6,065 bases of DNA from Chitinophagales bacterium. GTDB lineage: Bacteria; Bacteroidota; Bacteroidia; Chitinophagales; Saprospiraceae. The notes under the pieces were generated by a model. It made no database searches, had not been told where the DNA came from, and saw only the letters and a program-made list of their open reading frames with translations. A program made the position numbers and the translations under genes. Below are positions 1-6,065 of the stretch, one piece after another. Each line of letters begins with the position of its first letter. The first letter of the stretch is position 1. The DNA lies in NCBI GenBank assembly GCA_013298445.1, contig JAAFHQ010000384.1, positions 1-6,065 of the forward strand. Reading direction: 5' to 3'.

Positions 1-1
1 C

Positions 2-1087
2 CACATCGATCATGCCTTGCCTCCGCTGAGTTGGCCCAGTTTTTCGGTATCCGAATTTTCAGCACTTTTCCCGAGTGCTTTTGCAGTGGCCATGATTGGG
101 CTCATTTCAGCTATTGCCATTGGTAAAAACATCGGTAGCCAGTCTGGGCAACGGATTGACAGCAACCGGGAGTTCGTGGGGCAGGGTTTGTCGAATATTG
201 TGGGGAGTTTTTTTTCAGCCTACGCCAGTTCCGGATCTTTTACCCGCTCGGGGGTCAATTACCAGGCGGGAGCCCGTACGCCACTTTCGGCGGTGTTTGC
301 ATCCTTGGTTTTACTGGTGATTTTGCTGTTTATTTCACCCTTGGCCAGTTATTTGCCCATTGCCGGGATGGGCGGAATCATTCTACTGGTATCGATTAAT
401 TTAATTGATGTTGATGAAATCAAACGCATCTTTCGCGCCAGTACCCTGGAAGCGAGTGTTTTTGTGATCACCTTTGTTGCCACCCTTTTGTTCTCATTGG
501 AATACGCCATATTCCTGGGTATTATGGTTTCGTTGGCTTTCTTTTTGTACAAAGTTTCTACCCCGCATATTGCTACCATGGCCCCTGATCCTACCAAACC
601 GGACAACAGCCTTACCTTCATCAAGCGCAAACCAGAATTGCGCGAATGTTCCCAAATCAAAATCATCCGCCTGGATGGCCCCATTTTTTATGGAGCGGTA
701 GATCATATTTCTGACTTTTTTGATCAGGTACGGGAAGGTAAACACAAGTATTGCCTCATCTTGTGCGAAGGGGTGAATTTTATTGGTTTATCAGGCGCGC
801 ATTGGTTGTACGAAGAAGCCGAACGTTGGAAGGCTAGAGAGGGGGGATTGTATTTGTCCAACCTCAAAATGGTGGCACAGGATGTCTTGATCCACAGCGG
901 ATTTAAGGCTTTGATTGGTGAAAATCACTTCTTTATCGCCAAAAAAGACGCCATTGAATACATCTATAGCCTGATCCCGGGTGAAGCTTGCCGGACTTGT
1001 GAAAAGCGGGTTTTCCGGGAGTGTCGGATCAAAGCTGAGGCAGCGGAACAACAAACGGAATTGATCAAATTAGAAACTGCGAAATGA
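2..1087 (+). CDS. SulP-family anion transporter with STAS domain, C-terminal part (5' truncated by window edge)
   Basis: This is the C-terminal part of an inner-membrane SulP permease, a family that moves sulfate, bicarbonate, dicarboxylates or similar anions. The frame is open from base 2 and the first visible residues (HIDHALPPLSWP) resemble an internal SulP loop, so the TTG at 17 is not the true start. Of 361 visible residues, about 5-185 are membrane domain, with hydrophobic segments near 26-41, 98-115, 117-134, 149-167 and 168-184. The stretch NIVGSFFSAYASSGSFTRS at about 65-83, followed by GVNYQAGARTPLSAV, is the most recognisable family signature. A cytoplasmic STAS domain spans about 212-321. 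After it comes a tail with Cys at 330, 333 and 341 (CxxC-x7-C), then a charged end. The substrate cannot be read from the sequence. The next gene starts 185 bases downstream on the same strand; I see no functional link between the two. Confidence 0.93.
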   Translation, partial: HIDHALPPLSWPSFSVSEFSALFPSAFAVAMIGLISAIAIGKNIGSQSGQRIDSNREFVGQGLSNIVGSFFSAYASSGSFTRSGVNYQAGARTPLSAVFASLVLLVILLFISPLASYLPIAGMGGIILLVSINLIDVDEIKRIFRASTLEASVFVITFVATLLFSLEYAIFLGIMVSLAFFLYKVSTPHIATMAPDPTKPDNSLTFIKRKPELRECSQIKIIRLDGPIFYGAVDHISDFFDQVREGKHKYCLILCEGVNFIGLSGAHWLYEEAERWKAREGGLYLSNLKMVAQDVLIHSGFKALIGENHFFIAKKDAIEYIYSLIPGEACRTCEKRVFRECRIKAEAAEQQTELIKLETAK

Positions 1088-1272
1088 ATAAAAAATAATC
1101 ATCATGTCAAATCATCCAATAACAAGATTTTGTAAAAGCAGATAAAGTTTTTTTAACTCAAAAAATAGATTTAATAGTCAATTTGACGTATATTAAAATC
1201 AAAAAAAGTCAATGCCTTAATTTTACTGGCAGTTTCCGGTTCAATTCTCTCAATCCACAAAGTACTTTAACA
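1088..1272. other. AT-rich intergenic gap between the SulP gene and rocD
   Basis: This 185-base gap is strongly AT-rich, with long A and T runs around 1147-1166 and 1196-1207. I found no stable GC hairpin with a T tract that would end the SulP transcript. The rocD promoter probably lies here, but nothing matches well the Bacteroidota pattern of TTTG near -33 with TAnnTTTG near -7; the closest is TCAATTTG at 1178-1185, which lacks an upstream partner. An in-frame TTG at 1183 could extend the next gene by 30 residues, but that peptide does not look like part of the enzyme. Confidence 0.6.
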
Positions 1273-2508
1273 ATGGCAACAATGACCGCAACCCGCAGTG
1301 AATTCCTCATTGCCAAGGAAGAACAATATGGCGCACACAATTATCACCCACTGGAGGCCGTCATCGAACGGGGGCGAGGTGTACACGTGTGGGACGTTGA
1401 AGGTAAGCAGTATTACGACTTCCTTTCGGCATATTCGGCGGTCAACCAGGGCCATTGCCACCCACGGATCATTGAAGCGCTGACCACTCAAGCTCAAAAA
1501 CTCACCTTGATCTCCCGGGCTTTTTACAATTCTGAATTGGGGCCTTACGAAGAATACATCACCCAATTGTTTGGGTACGATAAAGTGCTGCCCATGAACA
1601 CCGGGGTAGAGGCCGTTGAAACTGCCCTCAAACTTTGTCGCAAATGGGCTTACGAAGTAAAAGGTGTACCGAGCAATCAGGCCAAAATCCTCTTTGCTAC
1701 CGGTAATTTCCATGGGCGGACACTTTCTGTGATTTCCGGCTCGACCGATCCTTCCAGCCGCGGAGGTTTTGGCCCTTACATGCCGGGTTGGGAAATGGTA
1801 GAGTACAACAATTTGGCGGCCTTGGAAGCTGCGTTGGAGGACCCAAATGTGGCGGGTTTGTTGATTGAACCCATTCAAGGGGAAGCTGGAGTGGTGGTTC
1901 CGGACCCAGGCTATCTATCTGCAGCGTTTCGCATGTGTCGGGAAAAGCAGGTGCTGTTCATCGGTGACGAAATCCAGACGGGAATCGCACGCACCGGGAA
2001 AATGTTGGCACTGGACCACTATGGCATCAAGCCGGATATCCTGATTTTGGGCAAAGCGCTTTCGGGCGGGGTATTGCCAGTATCGGCAGTATTGGCCAAC
2101 GATGAAGTTATGTTGTGTATCCGTCCGGGTGAACATGGCTCCACCTACGGCGGCAATCCACTGGCTTGTGCGGTTGCTCGGGAGGCATTACAAGTAGTAT
2201 TGGATGAAAAACTGGCGGACAATGCCCAGCAATTGGGTGAAATGTTTAGAGGAGCGCTCAATGAGCTACGAAAAGAAACAGATTTGCTTACCCTCGTCCG
2301 GGGCCAGGGTTTGTTGAATGCGATAGTGATCAATACCGATGAAGATTCGGATTTGGCCTGGAAGATCTGTTTGCAATTCCGGGATAAGGGTTTGTTGGCC
2401 AAACCTACACATGGCAACAAAATTCGCTTGGCGCCACCATTGGTGATCACGGAGGAGGAGTTGTGGGATTGTGTGGGGATTATCCGGGAAACACTGCTGT
2501 CATTTTAG
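1273..2508 (+). CDS. rocD: Ornithine aminotransferase (ornithine--oxo-acid transaminase)
   Basis: This PLP enzyme (class III aminotransferase) moves the delta-amino group of ornithine to 2-oxoglutarate, giving glutamate-5-semialdehyde and glutamate; it links arginine/ornithine breakdown with proline and glutamate metabolism in the cytoplasm. The ATG at 1273 gives 411 residues (MATMTATRSEF...), close to the usual length of about 400. Visible landmarks are YGAHNYHPLE (Tyr24, substrate binding), SAYSAVNQGHCHP (Tyr54), MNTGVEAVE (about 108-116, PLP phosphate), NFHGRTLS (Arg149), EPIQGEAGVV (Glu199, Glu204), DEIQTG (Asp232, pairs with the PLP ring nitrogen), GKALSGG (Lys261, Schiff base) and EHGSTYGGNPLA. 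Spacing matches human OAT with a constant offset of 31 residues (Lys292 to Lys261, Asp263 to Asp232). No Shine-Dalgarno is seen, so Met4 (1282) is a possible alternative start. It converges with the envelope gene at 2719-4971, and no proline or arginine gene is adjacent. Confidence 0.97.
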   Translation: MATMTATRSEFLIAKEEQYGAHNYHPLEAVIERGRGVHVWDVEGKQYYDFLSAYSAVNQGHCHPRIIEALTTQAQKLTLISRAFYNSELGPYEEYITQLFGYDKVLPMNTGVEAVETALKLCRKWAYEVKGVPSNQAKILFATGNFHGRTLSVISGSTDPSSRGGFGPYMPGWEMVEYNNLAALEAALEDPNVAGLLIEPIQGEAGVVVPDPGYLSAAFRMCREKQVLFIGDEIQTGIARTGKMLALDHYGIKPDILILGKALSGGVLPVSAVLANDEVMLCIRPGEHGSTYGGNPLACAVAREALQVVLDEKLADNAQQLGEMFRGALNELRKETDLLTLVRGQGLLNAIVINTDEDSDLAWKICLQFRDKGLLAKPTHGNKIRLAPPLVITEEELWDCVGIIRETLLSF

Positions 2509-2559
2509 CAGGGAGATCGATCAACATCTGTTGTCCCGAATTTTTTCATAAACACTACA

Positions 2560-2686
2560 AAAGCGACATAATTATCACAGAGAAAACACAAAGGAACACA
2601 GAGGACACAAAGTTAGACGCAGACGGCGCTTCGCTTTGTGTCCTCTGTGTTCCTTTGTGTTTTCTCTGTGATAATTATGTCGCTTT
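2560..2686. repeat. Long perfect inverted repeat (53-bp arms, 21-base loop) between convergent genes
   Basis: Bases 2560-2612 are the exact reverse complement of 2634-2686, with no mismatch over 53 bp and a 21-base loop at 2613-2633; pairing stops at both outer ends. Each arm is built of a short near-repeat, CACARAG, at 2576, 2587, 2597 and 2606 in the left arm (spacing 11, 10 and 9), next to the unique stretch AAAGCGACATAATTAT. The element lies 51 bases after the rocD stop and 32 bases before the end of the gene on the other strand, so transcripts from either side would fold into the same hairpin. No T tract follows in either direction, so it is not a classic intrinsic terminator, though it may block read-through or protect 3' ends. 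The CACAGAG-type sequence recalls dispersed intergenic hairpins in other environmental genomes (from memory, not checked). No transposase is nearby. Confidence 0.95.
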
Positions 2687-2718
2687 GGAATTATTTTGAA
2701 AACTCGTGATGATTCAGA

Positions 2719-4971
2719 TTACTCTTCCAACTCCAAAATCCGCGCAGGCAAATACCCAACGAAATCCCGGAAACGCACTTTCCACCAGTCGTCATTGGAT
2801 TTTTCCAACAATTCCAAACGGTGGCCAATCACTACGGGCAAAAGTTCCATGCTCCGTTCATCGGGGTTTTGGCGAATGGTAGAATTTTCCAAAACACGGT
2901 AAACGATCACCCGCCCAGGTTGGGTGGATACACTGACCGATGGTTTGGAAGTAGTAGGCGGCGGAGTAGTTTCAACCACTGGAGCTGGTTTTTCTTCGAG
3001 GGGTGGCGTTTCCACCTTGCGCTCGGGGATGAGTACCCGTTCGGGCACCCTTACTTCCTCCTCTTCTGTTACGGGGGCAACAATAGTAGGCGGTGCCTGG
3101 GCCCCGGTATTGAGTTCAAATTCTTTTTTCAATTGTAACTGTCCGCCCATTTCATCGGTACTGATAATCGCTTCATTGGGCGAAAAACCAGTCTTACGTA
3201 GTACCAATCGGTGGTTGTTTTCACGCCTCAGGGAGAGTAAAATAATGCCGTTACCAAAGGTACGCTTGGTGAGCAATGCCTCAGTTCCATCGGCATTCTG
3301 AATGTATACTTCCAGCGCGACTCCCGTCAATTGTTCTTTGCTTACCCCGTTAAAAACGGTACCCACCAATGAGACCGAAGGAGGCAATTCAGTTGGTGCC
3401 CGAGAAGTGGTGCCAGGTGGGTTGCTGGATTTTTTATCGTTTTCTTTGGGTTTGGTGGTGGCCAGTAAATCTTTGGGTTCCTCTTTTTTCTTGGGTTCGG
3501 TTTTTTTCTTTGGATTTAACTCCGCATACCGTTCGTCGCGGGTTTGACGCCCAAAATTGAAGGTAAGCCCCAAGTTAAAATGCGCGGTTTTGGAACTGCT
3601 AAAAGCAAAAATTGGGATGATGTTGTCCGAAGCCAGGTATATCTGGGCAGGCCCAAGGTTAAGGGCGGCACCCGCTCCAAAGTTGATGGTTGACTTGTTG
3701 AAAGAGGAGATGTTCCCTCCCACCTGCAAGATTTTATTTACCCGGGTAGTAATGCCTACTCCAAAGCCAAAATCTACCTCACCCAGATAAAACCGTGGGT
3801 TGAGCACCACATCAATAGAGGTATTTGGCGTCACAAAATAACTGCCGCCTACGTACAGCATGGTTGGCAAACGGGTTTTGAAGGTAGTGTCGATGGTGGC
3901 TTTACGCCCCAAACTATCCACAAATTCTAATACTTCGGAATTGAAGTAATCTAAATCCTGGGTAGGGAATTCAATATTGTCGTCGGCCAATGGGTTGATG
4001 GTGACGTCATTTTTCCAGGTGATGCTGCCTACATTGAGCAAACTGGCGTATAAATCCAGTTCCTTGTTGACATTGTATTGCAGGCCAAGATCAAAAGCAA
4101 AGCCATTGTTGCCCGTATTCTGCAAGTAGTTGGATGGATTGCGCTGGAGTGCCTGAGTGGCCAAACTGCCAAAATTCAAATTGCCCAAAATGGAATAGTA
4201 GGGCTTCAAATTTTGGACTCCCGAACTCATAAAACTCAGGTTGCCCAAAACACCAAAAAAACGATCGTCGGCATCACTGACGAAGCGCATCGAATCATTG
4301 TTGGTTTGGATTTGGCTGATGCCCATCAGGGATTTTGCTCGAAAACCAATGGAAAGTTTTTTGTTGATTTGGCGGGTGTAACCAATGCCAACAGAGCGAT
4401 ACTGCAATACGTTGTACTGAAAATCCTGAATGTCGTAGGCACGGTTGACAACTTTGCTGTTGCCTACATTGAACAACATTTCTGCCAAAGGCCGGGGGTA
4501 CTTCATCAAGGCGTTCATGGTTTCGTTGGCAAAAACATTGATGTAATTGCGGGAACCAATGCGGAAGCCCAAATCCAGCAAATTCACACTGACGTCCATT
4601 TGGGCGTAATTTTGCTGATCCAGGTTGTCCAGGAATCTTTTGTAAGGATTGTCAGGGCCGCCCTCAACATTGCTGCTGCCCTCCCGAAAATCGCCCAAGC
4701 GAAAGCCAGAACTACTCACCGCTCCATTCGCTCCACTCATCAGTGGTAGACCAATGTTGTATTTGGACAGTGGGATTCGCCCCGGATTGACCAAATAAGA
4801 CTGTGGCGCAAAGGTCAATTGGGACAAAGTAAGGTTACGTTGGGCAAAAATTGGATTGGCAAGCAGCCAGAAGCTGCAAGCCAACCAAAGCGATTGGGAA
4901 AAGGAAAATAAGGAACGAATCCGTAGTCTGGGGGTAGCTTGCATCGAAGGTTGTTTTGTAAAGTTACTCAT
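2719..4971 (-). CDS. Exported outer-membrane barrel protein (DUF5723-like) with C-terminal SH3-like domain
   Basis: This 750-residue protein appears to be an outer-membrane protein anchored in the envelope; its function is unknown. An N-terminal signal (basic RLRIRS at 15-20, hydrophobic core about 27-40) ends ANPIFA-Q, with likely cleavage after Ala43. Residues about 45-475 hold many short alternating hydrophobic stretches ending in the aromatic/glycine pattern of beta-barrel strands (FGFGVGITTR, HFNLGLTFNFG); the start (QLTFAPQSYLVNPGRIPLSKYNIGLPLMS) resembles DUF5723 proteins of Bacteroidota. A Lys-rich linker (about 487-515) leads to a small domain at about 532-620 (VSLVGTVFNGVSKEQLTGVA) resembling carboxypeptidase-regulatory/CnaB-like folds. 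A Pro/Glu-rich linker (625-682) precedes an SH3-like domain (686-748; DDWWKVRFRDFVGYLPARIL). The start is uncertain: Met10 (4944) would give a more usual signal length, and neither start has a clear Shine-Dalgarno. The barrel and SH3 calls are pattern recognition; DUF5723 membership is likely but unchecked. Confidence 0.85.
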   Translation of the reverse strand: MSNFTKQPSMQATPRLRIRSLFSFSQSLWLACSFWLLANPIFAQRNLTLSQLTFAPQSYLVNPGRIPLSKYNIGLPLMSGANGAVSSSGFRLGDFREGSSNVEGGPDNPYKRFLDNLDQQNYAQMDVSVNLLDLGFRIGSRNYINVFANETMNALMKYPRPLAEMLFNVGNSKVVNRAYDIQDFQYNVLQYRSVGIGYTRQINKKLSIGFRAKSLMGISQIQTNNDSMRFVSDADDRFFGVLGNLSFMSSGVQNLKPYYSILGNLNFGSLATQALQRNPSNYLQNTGNNGFAFDLGLQYNVNKELDLYASLLNVGSITWKNDVTINPLADDNIEFPTQDLDYFNSEVLEFVDSLGRKATIDTTFKTRLPTMLYVGGSYFVTPNTSIDVVLNPRFYLGEVDFGFGVGITTRVNKILQVGGNISSFNKSTINFGAGAALNLGPAQIYLASDNIIPIFAFSSSKTAHFNLGLTFNFGRQTRDERYAELNPKKKTEPKKKEEPKDLLATTKPKENDKKSSNPPGTTSRAPTELPPSVSLVGTVFNGVSKEQLTGVALEVYIQNADGTEALLTKRTFGNGIILLSLRRENNHRLVLRKTGFSPNEAIISTDEMGGQLQLKKEFELNTGAQAPPTIVAPVTEEEEVRVPERVLIPERKVETPPLEEKPAPVVETTPPPTTSKPSVSVSTQPGRVIVYRVLENSTIRQNPDERSMELLPVVIGHRLELLEKSNDDWWKVRFRDFVGYLPARILELEE

Positions 4972-5012
4972 GAATGCTCGGTTTTTGGATGCTACGCATT
5001 TTAGTTTAACGA

Positions 5013-5041
5013 GGAATTTACTGGATTCGCCTGTTCTTCAA
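5013..5041 (-). promoter_or_regulatory. Weak candidate Bacteroidota-type promoter for the envelope gene
   Basis: On the minus strand, TTG (5039-5041) is followed after 18 bases by TAAATTCC (5013-5020), which matches six of eight positions of the Bacteroidota -7 element TAnnTTTG. It would start transcription about 35 bases before the ATG at 4971. It also lies downstream of the glycyl-tRNA synthetase terminator, where a promoter is expected. The match is partial, and such short motifs occur by chance in AT-rich DNA. Confidence 0.2.
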
Positions 5042-5073
5042 GTCAAAAGAACGTCATAAGATTTTGTATATAA

Positions 5074-5112
5074 AAAAAACCGCTGCGACATTGAATTGTG
5101 CAGCGGTTTTTT
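5074..5112 (-). terminator. Intrinsic terminator after glycyl-tRNA synthetase gene (bidirectional form)
   Basis: A GC-rich 7-bp stem (CCGCTGC 5080-5086 with GCAGCGG 5100-5106) is flanked by six more A:T pairs, giving a 13-bp stem around a 13-base loop. Read on the minus strand it is followed by a run of eight U (complement of 5072-5079), the classic form. The plus-strand reading also has a six-T tail, so it could work both ways. It lies 49 bases beyond the synthetase stop codon and separates that gene from the envelope gene. Confidence 0.9.
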
Positions 5113-5124
5113 GGCGGTTCGTAG

Positions 5125-5167
5125 GGGCGACCCTCGCGGTCGCCCAGGGTAACCGCGAGGGTTACCC
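5125..5167. repeat. GC-rich double palindrome (REP-like) overlapping the glyQS stop codon
   Basis: Two adjacent hairpins are seen: GGGCGACC 5125-5132 with GGTCGCCC 5138-5145 (loop CTCGC), and GGGTAACC 5147-5154 with GGTTACCC 5160-5167 (loop GCGAG). Each has an 8-bp perfect stem and a 5-base loop, and the two loops are exact complements. ACCCTCGCGGT (5130-5140) is also the reverse complement of 5152-5162, so an 11-bp stem across the two hairpins is an alternative fold. The element is much richer in GC than the surrounding gap. It covers the last codon and the stop of the synthetase gene (stop at 5162-5164). It resembles the dispersed GTAGGGGCGACC-type repeats of many environmental bacteria (from memory); copy number in this genome is unknown. 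Confidence 0.88.
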
Positions 5168-6065
5168 CAACAACGTTTTCATGTCAACCCGCTGGCGGAC
5201 AATTTCTTCGATCTTATCAATGTGAACACGTTCTTGTTTAAGACTATCGCGTTCACGTATGGTCACAGTATTGTTTTCCAAGGTTTCAAAATCAATGGTC
5301 ACACAATAAGGGGTACCAATAGCGTCCTGACGACGGTAACGACGGCCAATGGCGTCTTTTTCATCGTACTGGCATTGGAACGAGAACTTCAGTTTGTTGA
5401 ACACATCCGTGCTGGCCTTGACCAGTTCTTCGCGGTTTTTCAACAAGGGTAATACTGCTACCTTTATCGGTGCCAGGGCTGGATGCAATTTCATCACTAC
5501 CCGGGTCGAGTCTTCACCTTTAGCATCAGGTACATTTTCTTCCTGCAAGGATTCACTCATCATGGCCAGGAACATGCGGTCGGCACCTACTGAAGTTTCG
5601 ACCACATAAGGTACGTAATTTTCATTGAGCTCAGGGTCAAAGTATTGTAATTTTTTACCCGAAAGCTCCTGGTGGCTACTCAGGTCGAAATTGGTCCGGG
5701 AGTGAATTCCCTCCAATTCTTTAAACCCAAAAGGGAATTCGTATTGGATGTCTACCGCAGCATTGGCGTAGTGGGCCAGGTTGTCGTGGTCTTTGAAGCG
5801 CAGTTTAGACTCTGGAGTACCGATTTTGCGGTGCCAGTTCATCCGGGTTTGTTTCCAGTAGTCGTACCACTTCATTTCCTCACCAGGGCGAATGAAGAAC
5901 TGCATTTCCATTTGTTCAAATTCGCGCATGCGGAAAATGAACTGCCGGGCTACAATCTCATTGCGGAAAGCCTTGCCAATTTGCGCGATCCCAAAGGGAA
6001 CTTTCTGCCGCGTCGATTTTTGTACGTTCAAAAAGTTGACAAAAATCCCCTGCGCAGTTTCTGGG
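5162..6065 (-). CDS. glyQS: Glycyl-tRNA synthetase, dimeric class II type, C-terminal part (5' end outside window)
   Basis: This cytoplasmic enzyme charges tRNA-Gly with glycine using ATP. The 300 visible residues begin with PETAQGIFVNFLNVQ and are open to the window edge, so the true start lies beyond base 6065; the family is usually about 460-510 residues long. Landmarks by visible residue are motif 2 with FRNE (33-36) and FRMREFEQME (44-53), GFKELEGIHSRTNFDL (113-128, glycine-binding region of this family), motif 3 with SVGADRMFLAMM (158-169, Arg163), and the class II anticodon-binding domain from about 198 (APIKVAVLPL) to 291, including RRYRRQDAIGTPYCVTID. This is the single-chain alpha2 type, not the alpha2beta2 GlyQ/GlyS type. 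The last codon and stop lie inside a GC-rich palindromic repeat, and an intrinsic terminator follows. Confidence 0.97.
   Translation of the reverse strand, partial: PETAQGIFVNFLNVQKSTRQKVPFGIAQIGKAFRNEIVARQFIFRMREFEQMEMQFFIRPGEEMKWYDYWKQTRMNWHRKIGTPESKLRFKDHDNLAHYANAAVDIQYEFPFGFKELEGIHSRTNFDLSSHQELSGKKLQYFDPELNENYVPYVVETSVGADRMFLAMMSESLQEENVPDAKGEDSTRVVMKLHPALAPIKVAVLPLLKNREELVKASTDVFNKLKFSFQCQYDEKDAIGRRYRRQDAIGTPYCVTIDFETLENNTVTIRERDSLKQERVHIDKIEEIVRQRVDMKTLLG

Noticed and set aside
17..19. TTG at 17 as the start of the SulP gene
   Set aside because: The frame continues open to the window edge and the upstream residues fit the family, while the N-terminal half of the transporter is missing; this is an internal Leu codon.
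1183..1211. TTGACG at 1183-1188 as a sigma70-like -35 box
   Set aside because: At the proper spacing (about 1206-1211) the sequence is AAGTCA, which is no -10 box, and Bacteroidota do not use this consensus.
1267..1878. Minus-strand open frame of 203 codons opposite rocD
   Set aside because: It is fully antisense to a clearly conserved enzyme and its translation resembles no known family.
2511..2546. Possible intrinsic terminator after rocD: GGGA...TCCC around CAACA/TGTTG, then T6 at 2541-2546
   Set aside because: The stem has a 7-base one-sided bulge and only short pairing blocks, and the T run starts three bases after the stem. It is too weak to call.
2463..2699. Open frame of 78 codons across the long inverted repeat, with a Cys/Leu/Val-rich end
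   Set aside because: Its second half is a translation of the palindrome arms and its first half overlaps the end of rocD in another frame. The LCVLCVPLCFLC pattern is a by-product of the repeat.
4078..4749. Plus-strand open frame of 223 codons opposite the envelope gene
   Set aside because: It lies wholly inside the minus-strand gene, has no recognisable domain, and is explained by that gene's codon use; the minus-strand product has a signal peptide and consistent architecture.

Overview
The window looks like ordinary chromosomal DNA from a member of the Bacteroidota, possibly a Saprospiraceae-like environmental lineage. That placement is inference. It rests on an outer-membrane DUF5723-type protein (a family I know from Bacteroidota) with a signal peptide ending in ..FA-Q, on the lack of Shine-Dalgarno sequences before the starts, and on AT-rich gaps between genes of moderate GC content. 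No phage, plasmid, CRISPR, transposase, tRNA or rRNA gene was found.

Layout: bases 2-1087 (+) encode the C-terminal part of a SulP-family anion transporter with a STAS domain and a cysteine-containing tail; its start lies outside the window. An AT-rich gap of 185 bases follows, then a complete ornithine aminotransferase gene at 1273-2508 (+) with all its active-site residues. It converges with a minus-strand gene at 2719-4971 that encodes a 750-residue exported protein: a predicted outer-membrane barrel, a Lys-rich linker, a small beta-sandwich-like domain, a Pro/Glu-rich linker and a C-terminal SH3-like domain. A perfect 53-bp inverted repeat (2560-2686) sits between the convergent genes. 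At the right edge, 5162-6065 (-) encodes the C-terminal 300 residues of a dimeric (alpha2) type glycyl-tRNA synthetase. Its stop codon lies inside a GC-rich double palindrome (5125-5167), which is followed by a strong intrinsic terminator (5074-5112).

The four genes do not form one pathway: anion uptake, arginine/ornithine catabolism, cell envelope and translation. Each appears to be its own transcription unit or the end of one. The least explained parts are the two palindromic elements, one beyond each end of the envelope gene, and the domain layout of the envelope protein. I found no convincing new multi-gene system in these 6 kb.
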